Counted from the first letter of the stretch, positions 52,338 to 61,934 are shown. The stretch is DNA of 64,000 nucleotides from JBBQVS01 sp964250765 (GCA_964250765.1 CAXUHF010000005.1:1-64000); one strand, 5' to 3'. A program made the numbers and translations. The notes: generated by a model from the sequence alone, not told the origin.

Positions 52338-53702
52338 ATGAATGCTCAAGATGTTGTGGAGCAAGCTCAGGCTGCCAACCTGCGTCTTGTACGTTTCTTG
52401 TATTGTGACAATGGCGGTATCATTCGAGGAAAAGCAACTCATGCGAGCAAGCTTGGGACGCGTATTACTGAGGGTATTGGTCAGACGCTGGCGATGCAAG
52501 CCTTTACTGGCGTTGAGTCGCTTGCCTCTGTTGAAGGAATGGGTCCAGTTGGTGAATTTCGTTTAACACCTGACCCTGCAACATTCACTGTTTTGCCTTA
52601 CGCACCCCATACAGGTAGTATGTTATGTGACATGATGCTCACTGATGGAACACCGTGGGAGGCGTGCCCACGTACCTTTCTCAAACGCATGATCGCTCGT
52701 CTTGCCGAGCAAGGGATGCGTGCAGAGGCGGCTGTTGAGCATGAGTTTTACCTGGCGCGTGAGGACGGAACAGGAATATATGTTCCCGCCGATTCCAGCC
52801 TTTGCTACAGCAGTATTGGTCTGGACGATCAGGCAGAGGTGATTGATGCTATTTTGACAGCACTTGAGGCACAAGGTATTTCTATTGAGTTGTTTCATAC
52901 TGAACTTGGACCCTCGCAACAAGAGCTTTCAGTTCGGCACGCCAATGTTCTACGTTCCGCCGATAACGTGTGCCTCATCCGTGAAACGGTACGCAGTGTT
53001 GCTCGTAAATACAATCTTTTTGCCAGCTTTGCTCCCAAGCCATTCCTCGATCAAGCGGGTAGTGGAGCACATATTCATTTGAGTTTGTGGGGAACGCAAG
53101 GAAGTGAACGCGAACACACCAACTTGTTCTACAATGCAGACAGACGCGGTGGTTTGAGCCAGTTAGGAACATATTTTATTGGTGGTGTCCTTCAGCATAT
53201 TCGCGCGCTTGTAGCGATCACCTGTGCTAGTCCAAACTCATATCGTCGTTTGCTTCCGCACTATTGGAGTTCAGCTTACGGAGCCTATGGCTTCGATAAC
53301 CGCGAAGGTGCGATTCGTGTACCTTCTGTCTATAAAGGGCGTGAAGCGGATTCGATCAACCTAGAACTAAAAGCTGCCGATCATAGCGGCAACCCCTACC
53401 TTGCTATGGGTGCGTTCATCGCAGCCGGACTAGATGGGATCAAGAACAAAATTGATCCAGGTGAACCACAGCAGGTCGATCCAGGAAATTATAGCGATGA
53501 AGAGCGCGAAAAACGTGGTATTCGTCGTCTCCCCACAACGTTTGACGAAGCTCTTGACGAGTTAGAGCACGATAGCGTGCTAAAAGAGGCACTGGGGCCA
53601 TTGCTCGCAACATCCTATATTGCTGTCAAGCGTGCAGAGTCTGACTTTTTCAAAGAGAAGTCGGCAGAGGCAGAGACACTGCAACATTTCTATAAATATT
53701 AA
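52338..53702 (+). CDS. Glutamine synthetase-family ligase (gamma-glutamyl amine/polyamine synthetase type)
   Basis: ATP-dependent ligase joining the glutamate side chain to an amine. GS active-site elements are intact: EHEFYLA (metal Glu pair), ELGPSQQELSVRHANVLRSA (Glu pair), FAPKPF and GSGAHIHLSLW (catalytic His), and NREGAIRVPS and LELKAADHSGNPYLAMGAF. The 454-residue length and the short N-terminal beta-grasp resemble PuuA/GlnA3-type enzymes more than housekeeping GlnA, which has a longer adenylylation or feedback region. It is flanked by two paralogous permeases, pointing to uptake and gamma-glutamylation of an amine. TAGGAGAAC precedes the ATG. Confidence 0.9.
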   Translation: MNAQDVVEQAQAANLRLVRFLYCDNGGIIRGKATHASKLGTRITEGIGQTLAMQAFTGVESLASVEGMGPVGEFRLTPDPATFTVLPYAPHTGSMLCDMMLTDGTPWEACPRTFLKRMIARLAEQGMRAEAAVEHEFYLAREDGTGIYVPADSSLCYSSIGLDDQAEVIDAILTALEAQGISIELFHTELGPSQQELSVRHANVLRSADNVCLIRETVRSVARKYNLFASFAPKPFLDQAGSGAHIHLSLWGTQGSEREHTNLFYNADRRGGLSQLGTYFIGGVLQHIRALVAITCASPNSYRRLLPHYWSSAYGAYGFDNREGAIRVPSVYKGREADSINLELKAADHSGNPYLAMGAFIAAGLDGIKNKIDPGEPQQVDPGNYSDEEREKRGIRRLPTTFDEALDELEHDSVLKEALGPLLATSYIAVKRAESDFFKEKSAEAETLQHFYKY

Positions 53703-53720
53703 TAACTCTATGAGCGAATA

Positions 53721-53753
53721 AGGAAAGCTGTAAAATCTTACTACAGCTTTCCT
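53721..53753. terminator. Hairpin between converging genes
   Basis: AGGAAAGCTGTA (53721-53732) pairs perfectly with 53742-53753. It lies 18 bp after the ligase stop; the right arm overlaps the last codons and stop of the converging permease gene. Confidence 0.7.
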
Positions 53754-55249
53754 TGCTCACTCATATTTTCCCAGAGGGCTTCACTATTTGCCAGTGCACT
53801 ACCAATTCCCGCTACAACGAGACAGACGACTGTTATGCCACCGACAATATACCACCAGTGGGAGTTGTCGATTTGATTGGGAATCAAGCTATAAACGAGT
53901 GTACCTACAATACTAACAAGACAGGTAACTGTGCCCAGAACAATAGCTAGCCATAAAACAGGCATGGGGAAGATACGTTTAGTGTGAAATGCTTGGCGAT
54001 CATTGAAATAAAATTTCGTAAGGTTAATGAAGAGGAATGCAGTTGAGATGGCCCAAACGAGTGTTGAAGCTGATATTACTACATTGTAGACATCGGAATT
54101 AAGCGTGGCTGCGTTGGCGGAACTGCCGAACAGTGGCACAACGAAATAGATGATCGCTGTAAAGACCATTGCTGTCACCGTCTGAAGGATAATCGCATTA
54201 GCAGGTACACGATGCTTGTTAAGCCGTGCGATTTTCACTGGCAGATATTGGTCAATACCTCCTACCAGGAGAAGACGCGCATAGGCGTAGTTGTAGACCG
54301 CGGGAGTCACCACGAAGTTGAACATGACGAGAAGTGCGACGATAGCTCCCATCAGCTTGCCGAACACAGTATCTACCGTCATAACGAGAACAAATGCATT
54401 GCCACTTTGTGCTGTTCCTTGCACAACTAAAATGCCGAGAGTAGTTACAAAGTAGCCAATGAAGACAAGCAACGTTCCCCAGAGTAAATGGCGTGTCACA
54501 ACCTTATGTTTTGTGATCTCACCGCCCATGTTAAGCGGTGCTTCAGCACCAAGATATGCCTGTGTGATAAATCCAAACAGTGCAAGTGCATAATACCCTT
54601 TGGCACTCAAAGTCAAACCCCAATCGGTCGGTGTAGTAAAACTGGTTGCAGAATGATGGCCTTGTAGCAGTGATACGACTCCTGCAGACCCTACCAGGAG
54701 GACAGCTAGAAATGCGATAACGAGTGTCACATTGACTATGGTAAGAACGGTACGTAAAGGCTGAACAGCGAGAACGCCTGAAAAGGCAAGCAGAAATACA
54801 AGAACAAGTCCTTGCTGCCAGGGTTGAACAAGCCATGCTGGATTCAACCCTTGTATGTAACCAACGACCACACTCGATGCTGTGACCATCAACAGGATAC
54901 AGGGGAACCATGCACAGAAGGCGACGAAAAAACTCCAATAGCCCCCAAAGGCTTTGTGGGTCCAGTTGTAGAGAGAGCCTTCGTGGGGAAACATATGGCC
55001 TAGCTGAGCCGTAACAATTGTGCAAGGAATAAAAAAGGTGATGCCACCGATAATCCAGAAGGTAAATGTGCCTGCCCCAGCTTGAATCGCTGAAGCAACA
55101 TTTGTGCTGAAAAAGATGATAAGTACAAATGTTGCCGTCATGCCAAATGTACCCGCAACATGTGGCATTGTCTCGACTGTATATGTTTCCGAAACTAAAT
55201 CATTATTTCGCGCTAACTTGTCCTCTGGCTGGCTGTATGTAGCCGTCAT
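53741..55249 (-). CDS. APC-family amino acid permease
   Basis: Paralogue of the permease at 50467-51993, same strand, with the ligase gene between them. Twelve helices. Typical segments are GHMFPHEGSLYNWTHKAFGG and AYLGAEAPLNMGGEITKHKV. The start at 55249 has AAAAGGAAAAC upstream; the longer frame to 55315 lacks a ribosome site. The last codons lie in the terminator stem. Confidence 0.9.
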   Translation of the reverse strand: MTATYSQPEDKLARNNDLVSETYTVETMPHVAGTFGMTATFVLIIFFSTNVASAIQAGAGTFTFWIIGGITFFIPCTIVTAQLGHMFPHEGSLYNWTHKAFGGYWSFFVAFCAWFPCILLMVTASSVVVGYIQGLNPAWLVQPWQQGLVLVFLLAFSGVLAVQPLRTVLTIVNVTLVIAFLAVLLVGSAGVVSLLQGHHSATSFTTPTDWGLTLSAKGYYALALFGFITQAYLGAEAPLNMGGEITKHKVVTRHLLWGTLLVFIGYFVTTLGILVVQGTAQSGNAFVLVMTVDTVFGKLMGAIVALLVMFNFVVTPAVYNYAYARLLLVGGIDQYLPVKIARLNKHRVPANAIILQTVTAMVFTAIIYFVVPLFGSSANAATLNSDVYNVVISASTLVWAISTAFLFINLTKFYFNDRQAFHTKRIFPMPVLWLAIVLGTVTCLVSIVGTLVYSLIPNQIDNSHWWYIVGGITVVCLVVAGIGSALANSEALWENMSEQGKL

Positions 55250-55692
55250 ATTGTTTTCCTTTTGCTTTAGGAGATACTTATTCGTGTATACCAATACATG
55301 GTACGTAAGAGACAAATTTTTGATAGAAATAAAGTGATAGAGCGATTTATGTAACCTTACTAAGGATACTCTAGAGTGTTTAAGAATAATGAATAATAGA
55401 TCATGTATAGTACAAATTTCCTATATGTGAATAATCACCACTCTTGTCAGAATGGTACTTGACGAAAACCTCGACTTAATAGACAATAGGGAAAGTTACA
55501 CAATCTTGATGTGTATGCGCTTCTTGATATATGTAGTAAAAATTACTTCATCATACTGTGAAACAGATGTAGAAAGAAGGTGATACATCGAATATTTTCG
55601 ATGTTAACAAAACTTCGTGGCTTCCTTTGGGAATGGTGTCCTAACACATGTTTTCCTTTCCACATAGTGTAGCGTCTTTTAGGAGGTATCGC
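55250..55692. other. Divergent promoter region
   Basis: This 443 bp AT-rich spacer lies between two divergent permeases. It holds a plus-strand promoter candidate at 55459-55487. No hairpins or ORFs with a ribosome site were seen. Confidence 0.45.
55459..55487 (+). promoter_or_regulatory. Candidate sigma-70 promoter
   Basis: TTGACG (55459-55464), 17 bp, then GACAAT (55482-55487): 5 of 6 and 4 of 6 matches with ideal spacing. It lies about 200 bp before the permease start, so the leader would be long. Confidence 0.4.
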
Positions 55693-57339
55693 ATGGCATT
55701 ATCTCGTCGTCCTGGCAATGAGGACCTCATCGCGCAAGATATCAAGCGTTTGCATGGTATGGGCTATGCCCAGGAATTATTTCGCACGATGGGTGGTTTC
55801 TCGAACTTCGCTATTTCCTTCACCATCATCTCCGTATTAAGCGGTTGCTTAACTCTTTTTTACACAGGCATCACAACCTCTGGTTTTGCTGCTGGCTCAA
55901 TTGGCTGGCCTCTCGTAACAGTGTTTGTTGTCATCGTTGCTTTAGGAATGGCAGAGCTAGCTTCAGCCTACCCGACGGCTGGCGGCTTATATTACTGGGC
56001 TTCTCAGTTAGGTGGGCCTGGATGGGGCTGGTTCACGGGCTGGTTCAATCTTATTGGTCAGGTGGCGGTAACTGCTGGCATCGACTACGGTTTAGCCGTC
56101 TCGGTTGATGTGTTGCTCAATGCGTGGTTTCCACATTTTCCTGCAACACTTGGTTCTGTTCTGGCTATTGATCCTGCGACACAGTGGACAACACTAGCAA
56201 TTTATGCCATTGTGCTTGCATTACATGCCTTCCTCAACATCTTTGGAGTGCGCATTGTTGCTCGTTTAAATGATGTGAGTGTGTGGTGGCATATCGTCGG
56301 TGTCCTCTTAATTGGTGGGGGCGTCGTTGTTGCTGCATTAGCCTCTCAGCAATTTGGTGGTACAAACTTTGCAAACCATGTAGCCGCTCAACCACTAAAT
56401 AGTGCAGGAACGCTCTTCAGTGCTAACCCTAAGTTCAATGCAACCGGCTTTCCCATCTGGTATGCGTTTTTACTAGGACTGCTCCTAGCACAATATACAT
56501 ATACAGGCTATGATGCTTCAGCGCATATGACCGAGGAGACTGTCGGTGCAGCCACGAGGGCACCGTGGGGCGTTGTGATGTCAGTGGTTGTTTCGGCATT
56601 CGCTGGTTACATAGTGCTTATGGGCTTGCTCGCTGCGGCTCCCGATCTTGTGAAAGCAGCAGGCTACATCAATCCAGTACTTTATATTCTCGAAAGTCGT
56701 CTTGGATTTGTGCTGGGAACACTGTTTTTCGCCGTTGCTGTTGGTGCGCAGTTCTTTTGTGGTATGTCTTCAATCACCACAAATTCACGCATGATCTACG
56801 CATTCTCACGTGATGGGGCGGTGCCTTTCTCGAATCTATGGCATCATTTGGATAGTGGGCGTACACCACGCAACGCAATTATCCTGGCAGCTGTGGCTGC
56901 ATTTGTGCTTGCCATTCCGACAGTATTTAACTTTGCTGCCTACGTTGCGATTACATCGATTGCAGTCATTGGCTTGTACATCTCTTATGTCTTGCCCATT
57001 CTCCTGCGCTTGATGGCAAAGGAATTCCACCATGGTCCCTGGCATTTGGGAGCGTGGAGTAGACCAATTGGTATCATTTCGGTGCTATGGGTCGTCTTCA
57101 TCTCGATACTGTTCATGCTTCCTACCATCACACCTATCACTGCTGTTACATTCAACTATACACCAGTTGTGGTGCTAGGAACGCTCGTGATTCTGGTCAT
57201 CTGGTGGATGGTCAGCGTTCGGCATTGGTTCAAAGGTCCTCATGTGCAAGGTTCGGAGAGCGAACTGGGTGCTATTGAGCGGAGCTTTGGTGAGACAACG
57301 CGCGTTGATGTAGAAGGTGCAGCTGGAGGCGGTGAGTAA
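55693..57339 (+). CDS. APC-family permease, GABA/choline permease (ACT) type
   Basis: A different APC subfamily from the three preceding permeases. The N-terminal RLHGMGYAQELFRTMGGFSN and ISFTIISVLSGC, the YPTAGGLYYWASQLGGPGWG segment and ARLNDVSVWWHI match eukaryotic-like and bacterial GABA/amine permeases of the ACT family. The ATG at 55693 is preceded by AGGAGG; an in-frame ATG at 55648 lacks one. It is followed by an SDR and a second GS-family ligase in the same direction, so this looks like an uptake-and-catabolism unit for an amine such as GABA, ethanolamine or a polyamine. Confidence 0.9.
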   Translation: MALSRRPGNEDLIAQDIKRLHGMGYAQELFRTMGGFSNFAISFTIISVLSGCLTLFYTGITTSGFAAGSIGWPLVTVFVVIVALGMAELASAYPTAGGLYYWASQLGGPGWGWFTGWFNLIGQVAVTAGIDYGLAVSVDVLLNAWFPHFPATLGSVLAIDPATQWTTLAIYAIVLALHAFLNIFGVRIVARLNDVSVWWHIVGVLLIGGGVVVAALASQQFGGTNFANHVAAQPLNSAGTLFSANPKFNATGFPIWYAFLLGLLLAQYTYTGYDASAHMTEETVGAATRAPWGVVMSVVVSAFAGYIVLMGLLAAAPDLVKAAGYINPVLYILESRLGFVLGTLFFAVAVGAQFFCGMSSITTNSRMIYAFSRDGAVPFSNLWHHLDSGRTPRNAIILAAVAAFVLAIPTVFNFAAYVAITSIAVIGLYISYVLPILLRLMAKEFHHGPWHLGAWSRPIGIISVLWVVFISILFMLPTITPITAVTFNYTPVVVLGTLVILVIWWMVSVRHWFKGPHVQGSESELGAIERSFGETTRVDVEGAAGGGE

Positions 57340-57354
57340 AGTTTTGTTAGTTGA

Positions 57355-57410
57355 ATGAATGACGTATTGCATCCTCTCATGCATATGAGAGGATGCAATA
57401 CGTCATTCAT
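57355..57410. repeat. Perfect long hairpin between permease and SDR genes
   Basis: Perfect 26 nt arms (57355-57380 and 57385-57410) around the loop GCAT. It lies 16 bp after the permease stop and 35 bp before the SDR start. It has no T-run. It may attenuate expression of the SDR-ligase genes or be a repeat element. Confidence 0.78.
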
Positions 57411-57444
57411 ACATATGTAGAACATAAAGCAAGAGGTGCTGTGT

Positions 57445-58209
57445 ATGCGAATAGCGAACAAAGTTGCGATCATTACAGGTGCGGCAGGAGGTATGGGACA
57501 GGCGGCAGCAGAGTTGTTTACACAAGAGGGTGCTAGTGTTGTCGTGACCGATGTGAACGTAGCAGCAGGCGAGGAGACTGTCAAAAGCATCCGCAATGCT
57601 GGGGGAAAAGCACTATTTGTCAAAGCGAATGTTGCTAATGAAGATGAAGTCAAGGCGATGGTCGAGACGACTATAGACACATTTGGTCGTGTGGATATTC
57701 TCTATAACAATGCAGGCATTATGCCTACGGATGATGGAAGCGTAACCGATATAAGCGAGGCGGTTTGGGATAGAGTATTGGATGTGAATCTGAAAAGTGC
57801 TTTTCTTTGTTCCAAGTATGTGGTGCCACACATGGTGAAGCAAGGACAAGGGTCTATTGTTAATATCGCATCGTTCGTAGCATTCATGGGCTGTACTGTG
57901 CCGCAAGATGCCTATACCACGTCTAAAGGTGGCTTACTCGCGTTAACAAAGTCTCTTGCGGTACAATACGGACGGCACAACATTCGCTGTAATGCAATCT
58001 GTCCTGGTCCTATCGAAACGCCCCTGTTACGGACGCTTTGGACCGATGAGGATGCGAGAAACACACGTCTTCATCGTATTCCGTTAGGACGCTTTGGTGA
58101 GGCAAGAGACATTATTTATATGGCGTTATACCTCGCCTCCGATGAGTCTGCATGGACAACGGGAGCTTGGCTCATGGTAGATGGAGGAATTTCATCAAAC
58201 TATTTTTAG
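57445..58209 (+). CDS. Short-chain dehydrogenase/reductase (classical SDR)
   Basis: NAD(P)-dependent oxidoreductase. The cofactor motif TGAAGGMG is at about residues 12-19, with an Asp after the second strand (VVTDVNV) that favours NAD. NNAG (YNNAGIM), Ser in VNIASFVAF, catalytic YTTSK, and PGPIETPL follow. The 254-residue length is normal. The ATG at 57445 follows AGAGG. It lies between the GABA-type permease and the second ligase, so it probably oxidises or reduces an intermediate of the same pathway. Confidence 0.92.
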   Translation: MRIANKVAIITGAAGGMGQAAAELFTQEGASVVVTDVNVAAGEETVKSIRNAGGKALFVKANVANEDEVKAMVETTIDTFGRVDILYNNAGIMPTDDGSVTDISEAVWDRVLDVNLKSAFLCSKYVVPHMVKQGQGSIVNIASFVAFMGCTVPQDAYTTSKGGLLALTKSLAVQYGRHNIRCNAICPGPIETPLLRTLWTDEDARNTRLHRIPLGRFGEARDIIYMALYLASDESAWTTGAWLMVDGGISSNYF

Positions 58210-58244
58210 CGTGCTTGACGTATTTTTTAGAAAGGGTGTAAATT

Positions 58245-59630
58245 ATGGATATAGCTGCTATTAAGCAACTTGTAGAGCAAGGGAAAATTGAGTATGTCAA
58301 GGTCGGTGCTGCTGATATAGAGGGAGTGTATCGTGGTAAGCGTGTAGCCGCAAAGTTTTTTCTTGACTCATTATCAGATGGCTTTGCGCAATGTGATGTA
58401 CTCTTCGGCTGGGATATAGCCGAGAATGTGCTTCCCAATCTCAAATTTAGTAACTGGGAGCGTGGTTTTGCTGATATTGTGATGAAGCCAGACCTTGCAA
58501 CTTTTGCTCCGGTGCCGTGGGAGGAAAATGTCTATTCTTGCATCTGCGATTTGTGGTCAGAGCACGGCGAACGTGTCACTATTTCTCCTCGCTACATCCT
58601 CAATACTTTGGTGGAACGCGCACGTTCGCTTGGTTTTGAGCCAATGTCAGCGTCCGAATTAGAATTTCGTTTCTTCCGTGAAAATATGGTCTCGTTGCGC
58701 GAAAAGGACTTCGGACCAAACTTGACGCCACTGAATCCAGGAATGAACTGTTATGCCATCAGTCAGGCGAGTGCTGATGATCAATTGCTTGGACGCATTG
58801 CCCGCATGATGCGCGACTCTGGTGTCGAAATTGAGGGTTACAACCGCGAGCACGGCCCAGGCATGTACGAAATGAATATTCACTATTCCGATGCACTTAC
58901 GGCTGCTGATAGAACGATGCTTTTCAAAACAGGGGTAAAAGAAATCTGCCATCAGCTAGATTATACGGCATCGTTTATGGCGAAATGGAGCGATCAAGAG
59001 GACGGTAGTAGTGGACACTCCCATATGAGCCTCTGGGATCGCAACCTGGAAAGAAATGTCTTTTGGGATGAGAGCGCAGAAGGGCATATGTCTACCACCA
59101 TGCGCCAGTTTCTTGCAGGCGTATTGAACAAGCTCCCTGAATTCATGGTGCTATACGCGCCTGTCATTAACTCCTACAAGCGTTACATAGAGGGAACGTG
59201 GGCACCTCTAAACACAACGTGGGGTATGGACAATCGCACCTGTTCTGTACGTATTATCAACAATGGCAAACGTGCAATCCGTCTTGAAAATCGCGTACCA
59301 GGGGCTGATGCAAACTTCTATCTGGTTTTCTCTGCGATGCTGGCGAGTGGGCTTTATGGCATAGAACGCAAATTAGAGCTACCTGCACGTCTTGATGGAA
59401 ATGCATATGATCCTGCAACTGTGACAAAAGCTCTTGCCGAAGGACGCATTCAAGCACTGGCACGAAACCTGACTGATGCGACACGTTTGTTCGAGAATAG
59501 TGACGTGGCGAAAGAGTACCTGGGAGCGGATTTCGTTGAACACTTTGCTGCTACACGGCATTGGGAAGTGAAGGAATATGAGAAGGCAGTTACAAACTGG
59601 GATCGTCGCCGCTATCTTGAATTAATTTAG
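58245..59630 (+). CDS. Glutamine synthetase-family ligase
   Basis: Second GS-fold ligase of the island, distinct from the first. Active-site elements are present: ELEFRFF, REHGPGMYEMNIHYSDAL, GHSHMSLWD, NSYKRY, and the R/E-rich NRTCSVRI and RLENRVPGADANFYLV. The N-terminus AADIEGVYRGKRVAAKFFLD resembles the DxxGxxRGK strand of IpuC/PuuA-like gamma-glutamylamide synthetases. AAAGGGTG precedes the ATG, 35 bp after the SDR. The acceptor amine is not known. Confidence 0.9.
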   Translation: MDIAAIKQLVEQGKIEYVKVGAADIEGVYRGKRVAAKFFLDSLSDGFAQCDVLFGWDIAENVLPNLKFSNWERGFADIVMKPDLATFAPVPWEENVYSCICDLWSEHGERVTISPRYILNTLVERARSLGFEPMSASELEFRFFRENMVSLREKDFGPNLTPLNPGMNCYAISQASADDQLLGRIARMMRDSGVEIEGYNREHGPGMYEMNIHYSDALTAADRTMLFKTGVKEICHQLDYTASFMAKWSDQEDGSSGHSHMSLWDRNLERNVFWDESAEGHMSTTMRQFLAGVLNKLPEFMVLYAPVINSYKRYIEGTWAPLNTTWGMDNRTCSVRIINNGKRAIRLENRVPGADANFYLVFSAMLASGLYGIERKLELPARLDGNAYDPATVTKALAEGRIQALARNLTDATRLFENSDVAKEYLGADFVEHFAATRHWEVKEYEKAVTNWDRRRYLELI

Positions 59631-59639
59631 TAGTGCAAT

Positions 59640-59714
59640 TGTAGGAGTCTAATTTATTGCACCCTCGCCTAGCCTCACAGGTCGAACAAGAATGTAATAA
59701 ATTAGACCCCTACA
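59640..59714. repeat. TGTAGG-family hairpin element
   Basis: Arms of 22 nt (59640-59661 and 59693-59714) pair with two mismatches around a 31 nt loop. The core is TGTAGGAGTC with inner AATTTATTGCACCC. It lies 9 bp after the ligase stop, between converging genes. Confidence 0.78.
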
Positions 59715-59729
59715 GTCGCATAACATATC

Positions 59730-60266
59730 TTAGAGGTTAGGTTTTGTCTCTGGGTCTACATACTCAGGGTATGCACTTGGAAATGGAGCACTTGTCACTG
59801 TATTTGCTGTTGTTGCAGGATTTGTTGTGCCTGTTGTTGAAGCTGTTGTGCTTGTTGTCGAAGCACTGTTCGCCTTCGCAGAGGCTGCAGTCTGCTTTGT
59901 TGTGTCAGCAACATCTTGACCGGTTTGTTTCACTGTTGAGGCAGCATTTTGTGCAATGTCGCTCAGGTTGTTCGCAGAGCCTTTGACAGTTGAGGTAGCA
60001 TTCTGAGCAATATCACTCAAATTGCTTGCCGAACTCTTAACGGTAGAAGCTGCTTGCTGTGCATAGTCCTTCAAATTATTAGCACTCTTTGATACTGTAT
60101 TTGAGACCTGCTGCGTATACTGGCTCAACTGCTCATTTTGTGGTAGTGAATTGCTTAACTCTGAGAAACGCTGTGCAAGCATTTTGCGGAACTCTTCACC
60201 GCGCATAGGCGCAACGAGTAAACCAATTCCGGCACCAACAAGTATACCTTTAAAAAAATTGTTCAT
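59730..60266 (-). CDS. YtxH-like protein with LEA-like repeats
   Basis: The N-terminal glycine-rich hydrophobic segment (FFKGILVGAGIGLLVAPMRG) is the YtxH hallmark and probably anchors the protein in the membrane. Residues ~60-115 carry three copies of an 18-residue amphipathic repeat (SANNLSDIAQNAASTVKG and variants), resembling late-embryogenesis-abundant stress proteins. The rest is a Thr/Ser/Ala low-complexity tail ending PEYVDPETKPNL. GAGGAG lies upstream of the ATG. A general stress role is inferred from homologues in Firmicutes. Confidence 0.82.
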   Translation of the reverse strand: MNNFFKGILVGAGIGLLVAPMRGEEFRKMLAQRFSELSNSLPQNEQLSQYTQQVSNTVSKSANNLKDYAQQAASTVKSSASNLSDIAQNATSTVKGSANNLSDIAQNAASTVKQTGQDVADTTKQTAASAKANSASTTSTTASTTGTTNPATTANTVTSAPFPSAYPEYVDPETKPNL

Positions 60267-60404
60267 CCTTAAACATCTCCTCTTTTTTGTTTATAAATCC
60301 TACGCAATAGAAATACCGCGTAGTACATTCTTTATATAGATTACACATAGGTATCTGCATAGAACACGAATGATATGGGCAAGAAGTTTCATTTACGACA
60401 CCTA

Positions 60405-61919
60405 TTAAACATGAAGCAGGCAAGTAGCAATTTCACGTAACATTGCAGTTAACTCTCGTAGTCGTGGACTATTGAGACGGTTCACGCGACGTGTAGCAAT
60501 CTTGAAGATTAGAACAGCTTCGTAAAGCCTTGCGCGTTGCAGGATACCATCGACATGTACTGATGTCTCACCGAGTTCAACCATTGCTTGCTTGTAAGTA
60601 CTGCGAAAAACCTGTGCCGCCGCCTCGAACCATTCGCGCATACCTGCACGGGCATACCATAGTCCACTTGGACGTAGGTAGGCAAGAAAGTAGCCAACAT
60701 CAAGTGCTGAGTCAGCCAGACAAAAGCCATCAAAATCTACCACAAAAACGGAGTCGCTATGGAAGAGGAGTTGACTAGCTTTAAAACCACCATGCGCAGG
60801 TTTATAGACATCAGGTCGTTGAGTTTCTAATCGTTGGGTGAGTTGCTGTGCAAGCTTTTGTACATCTTCTGCTTGCCCTGGATTGGCGGTAGCGATAAGT
60901 TGGGCGCGATCACGAGTACGCTTCGCCTCTTTTGTCCCCGTGCGTATCAACTTCTCATCAAGAGATACTGTACTTGTATGCAAGCGGGCTAATGCAATCG
61001 CGGTAAGCCGTAGTTCTTCTGTTGGAATAACCATATTCTCAACTCCACCACCGCGTCCGTATACAATGAGAGGTCGTAAGACATGTCCACCAAGGCGTAA
61101 AGGCTTCTGTGCATCGCTTGGTTGAACTGCCTCATTCAAGGTCAAACCAAGTGTTTCATTGATACCAAGTGGTTGTGGTAGCAGTGGCACATCTACTTTA
61201 TAACCTACAACGCTGCTACCCTGCTTCATAAGTTGCTCTTGATAGAGTTGTTGCTGCAGCAATTGTACGGCGTGTGCCTGTTGTCGGTCTGCATAGACTT
61301 TCCCAAAAATCGTTATACTTTTGCGTTCGGGAGACATGCTAGTAGGACGTTCTAACGTAAGTATATAGCGTAGCACGCAACGGCTTGCGGGTTTATAGCG
61401 CACAGGAATTACATCCGCAGAGAGAAGTTTCCACTCCTGGTTTCCCAACTGTTGTCGTGCTGCCGCTTGTAAGTCTTGCAAAAGTGTACTTTGCGCTGTC
61501 ACATCGCAACTTACTGCGAGTGTGGGTAGACTGTCATCGGCAGGAAAGGCTTGTACTGACAGGCCCAGAGCCTCGGCACGTAAGGCTCCTGATGGTTGGA
61601 GCAAAACATCAGCGTGCTGTGCTTGTGCTTGAGTAAAGCGAATACGAGAGCCTTCAAGTACTTGCTCGTCGAGTGTCATGCTAAGCGAGGAGTTCAGGTC
61701 ATGAATGCGCTTTTTTTTGTTCTGCCTCACACTCTCTACATCATAAATGATGGCAAGCCCGCGTCCAGGCTTACGCCGCAGGTAACGCACAAAAAGCGTT
61801 GCTGGCGTCTTGGTGTCTACTACTAATGGATGCTCCACTTTCTCAAAAAGCTTCGTGACAATTATTGGTATGTTCATGATAGAAATGTTGGCCTGTACAT
61901 CGTCTTGACTCATGCGCAT
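60405..61919 (-). CDS. APH/choline-kinase-fold phosphotransferase-like protein
   Basis: The C-terminal ~250 residues follow the aminoglycoside phosphotransferase fold: ALARLHTSTV, then HGGFKASQLLF in place of the catalytic loop, then VVDFDGFCLADSALDVGYFL with the metal-binding DFD. In typical APH proteins the loop is HxDxxxxN; here the catalytic Asp is Gly and the Asn is Gln. It is either an inactive relative or a subgroup with another mechanism. The N-terminal ~230 residues are not recognised and contain a RYKPASRCVLRYIL strand. The ATG at 61919 is followed 6 nt later by a second in-frame ATG (61913). A RimK-like ligase gene lies 15 bp upstream on the same strand. Confidence 0.78.
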   Translation of the reverse strand: MRMSQDDVQANISIMNIPIIVTKLFEKVEHPLVVDTKTPATLFVRYLRRKPGRGLAIIYDVESVRQNKKKRIHDLNSSLSMTLDEQVLEGSRIRFTQAQAQHADVLLQPSGALRAEALGLSVQAFPADDSLPTLAVSCDVTAQSTLLQDLQAAARQQLGNQEWKLLSADVIPVRYKPASRCVLRYILTLERPTSMSPERKSITIFGKVYADRQQAHAVQLLQQQLYQEQLMKQGSSVVGYKVDVPLLPQPLGINETLGLTLNEAVQPSDAQKPLRLGGHVLRPLIVYGRGGGVENMVIPTEELRLTAIALARLHTSTVSLDEKLIRTGTKEAKRTRDRAQLIATANPGQAEDVQKLAQQLTQRLETQRPDVYKPAHGGFKASQLLFHSDSVFVVDFDGFCLADSALDVGYFLAYLRPSGLWYARAGMREWFEAAAQVFRSTYKQAMVELGETSVHVDGILQRARLYEAVLIFKIATRRVNRLNSPRLRELTAMLREIATCLLHV

Positions 61920-61934
61920 CCTTCTTTCCTACAT

